Positions 5,398-5,787 of a stretch of DNA of 5,787 nucleotides are shown piece after piece. The notes beneath the pieces were generated by a model. It made no database searches. It had not been told where the DNA came from and saw only the letters and a program-made list of their open reading frames with translations. Every line of letters begins with the position of its first letter. Position 1 is the first letter of the stretch. This stretch comes from CAVSWN01 sp046728115 (GTDB lineage Bacteria; Acidobacteriota; Vicinamibacteria; Vicinamibacterales; CAVVIG01): contig JBKPDW010000482.1 of assembly GCA_046728115.1 (NCBI GenBank), positions 1 to 5,787 of the forward strand, given 5' to 3'. A program made the position numbers and the translations under genes.

Positions 5398-5787
5398 TCA
5401 CCGAGGCTCCGACTCCGAGCGTCCAGGCAATTCTTCTCGATATCGAAGGCACGACGACGCCGATCGCGTTCGTCGCCGAAGTGCTGTTTCCGTACGCGCG
5501 ACGCCATCTGCGCGAATACCTCGACCAGCACGCCTCGTTGGGAGACGATGATGCGCTCTTCGATCAGTTTCGCAAGGAATGGGAACTGGACCGCGACAAG
5601 GGTGCGCCAGCGTGGGTTGACGTTCCCTCCGCATCACGCCTGGAGTCGGTCGCGGCGTACAGCGACTGGCTCATGGATCGCGACCGAAAGTCCACCGCGC
5701 TGAAGACGCTGCAGGGCCGGATCTGGGAGCAAGGCTACGCGCGCGGCGAGCTCGTTGGCGAGGTGTTTGCGGATGTTCCGCCAGCGT
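5394..5787 (+). CDS. mtnC: Enolase-phosphatase MtnC, N-terminal part (3' end outside window)
   Basis: The frame is open from GTG at 5394 to the right edge, giving 131 codons of a family normally about 225-245 residues long. MtnC is a HAD-superfamily enzyme that enolises 2,3-diketo-5-methylthiopentyl-1-phosphate and then removes the phosphate to give acireductone, the substrate of MtnD. The signature is AILLDIEGTTTPIAF starting at residue 12, with the nucleophile Asp16 and the Glu18 that replaces the second Asp of the usual HAD DxD motif. Next come EVLFPYARRHLREYL and, further on, AVAYSDWLMDRDRKSTALKTLQGRIWEQGYARGEL-type cap-domain sequence, all typical of MtnC (here the first residues read SVAAYSDWLM). 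The GTG overlaps the mtnD stop by four bases (GTGA) with no clear Shine-Dalgarno, so it is probably translationally coupled. An in-frame GTG at 5349 would add 15 residues and is less likely, because family members begin only a few residues before the DIEGT motif. Confidence 0.93.
   Translation, partial: MITEAPTPSVQAILLDIEGTTTPIAFVAEVLFPYARRHLREYLDQHASLGDDDALFDQFRKEWELDRDKGAPAWVDVPSASRLESVAAYSDWLMDRDRKSTALKTLQGRIWEQGYARGELVGEVFADVPPA

Noticed and set aside
5046..5637. Minus-strand open frames opposite mtnD and mtnC
   Set aside because: They are antisense to genes with complete active-site motifs and show no protein-like features of their own.

Overview
The window is a GC-rich piece of bacterial chromosome with short intergenic gaps and three GTG starts. 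The style of its Crp/Fnr-like regulator, a short acidic/basic protein beginning MKIRLTRKLADRIDGVDLS, and a DUF3108-like C-terminus at the left edge together suggest an Acidobacteriota-type soil bacterium. That placement is an inference from protein style, not from a marker gene. I see no rRNA, tRNA, transposase, CRISPR array or phage gene.

Layout, left to right. Bases 3-233 are the 3' end of a plus-strand gene (probable DUF3108 protein). It faces, across a 104-base gap containing competing hairpins, a minus-strand block: a phenylacetate-CoA ligase (paaK, 338-1648), preceded 12 bases upstream by a crotonase-fold protein of the enoyl-CoA hydratase family (1661-2428). Beyond a 282-base non-coding region with a perfect hairpin and a perfect 12-base palindrome lies a Crp/Fnr-type regulator (2711-3475), also on the minus strand. 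A 201-base divergent intergenic region separates it from a plus-strand block: a small hypothetical protein (3677-4006), then after a 143-base leader with a strong hairpin the methionine-salvage genes mtnB (4150-4773), mtnD (4828-5397) and the start of mtnC (5394 to the right edge).

How the genes work together. MtnB dehydrates methylthioribulose-1-phosphate, MtnC enolises and dephosphorylates the product to acireductone, and MtnD oxidises acireductone to the 2-oxo acid precursor of methionine. The three form a compact cluster, with a 4-base overlap between mtnD and mtnC. The minus-strand pair looks like an aryl-acid activation unit: PaaK makes a CoA thioester and the crotonase-fold partner would act on it or a downstream CoA intermediate. 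The ring-epoxidase genes of the classical paa pathway are not in the window, and the crotonase lacks both canonical hydratase glutamates, so its reaction is uncertain.

The window is mostly ordinary metabolism. The points most worth a second look are the catalytically divergent crotonase paired with PaaK, the hairpin just upstream of its ribosome binding site, and the small protein with a conserved-looking head and an Arg/Asp-rich tail. I found no convincing new multi-gene system.
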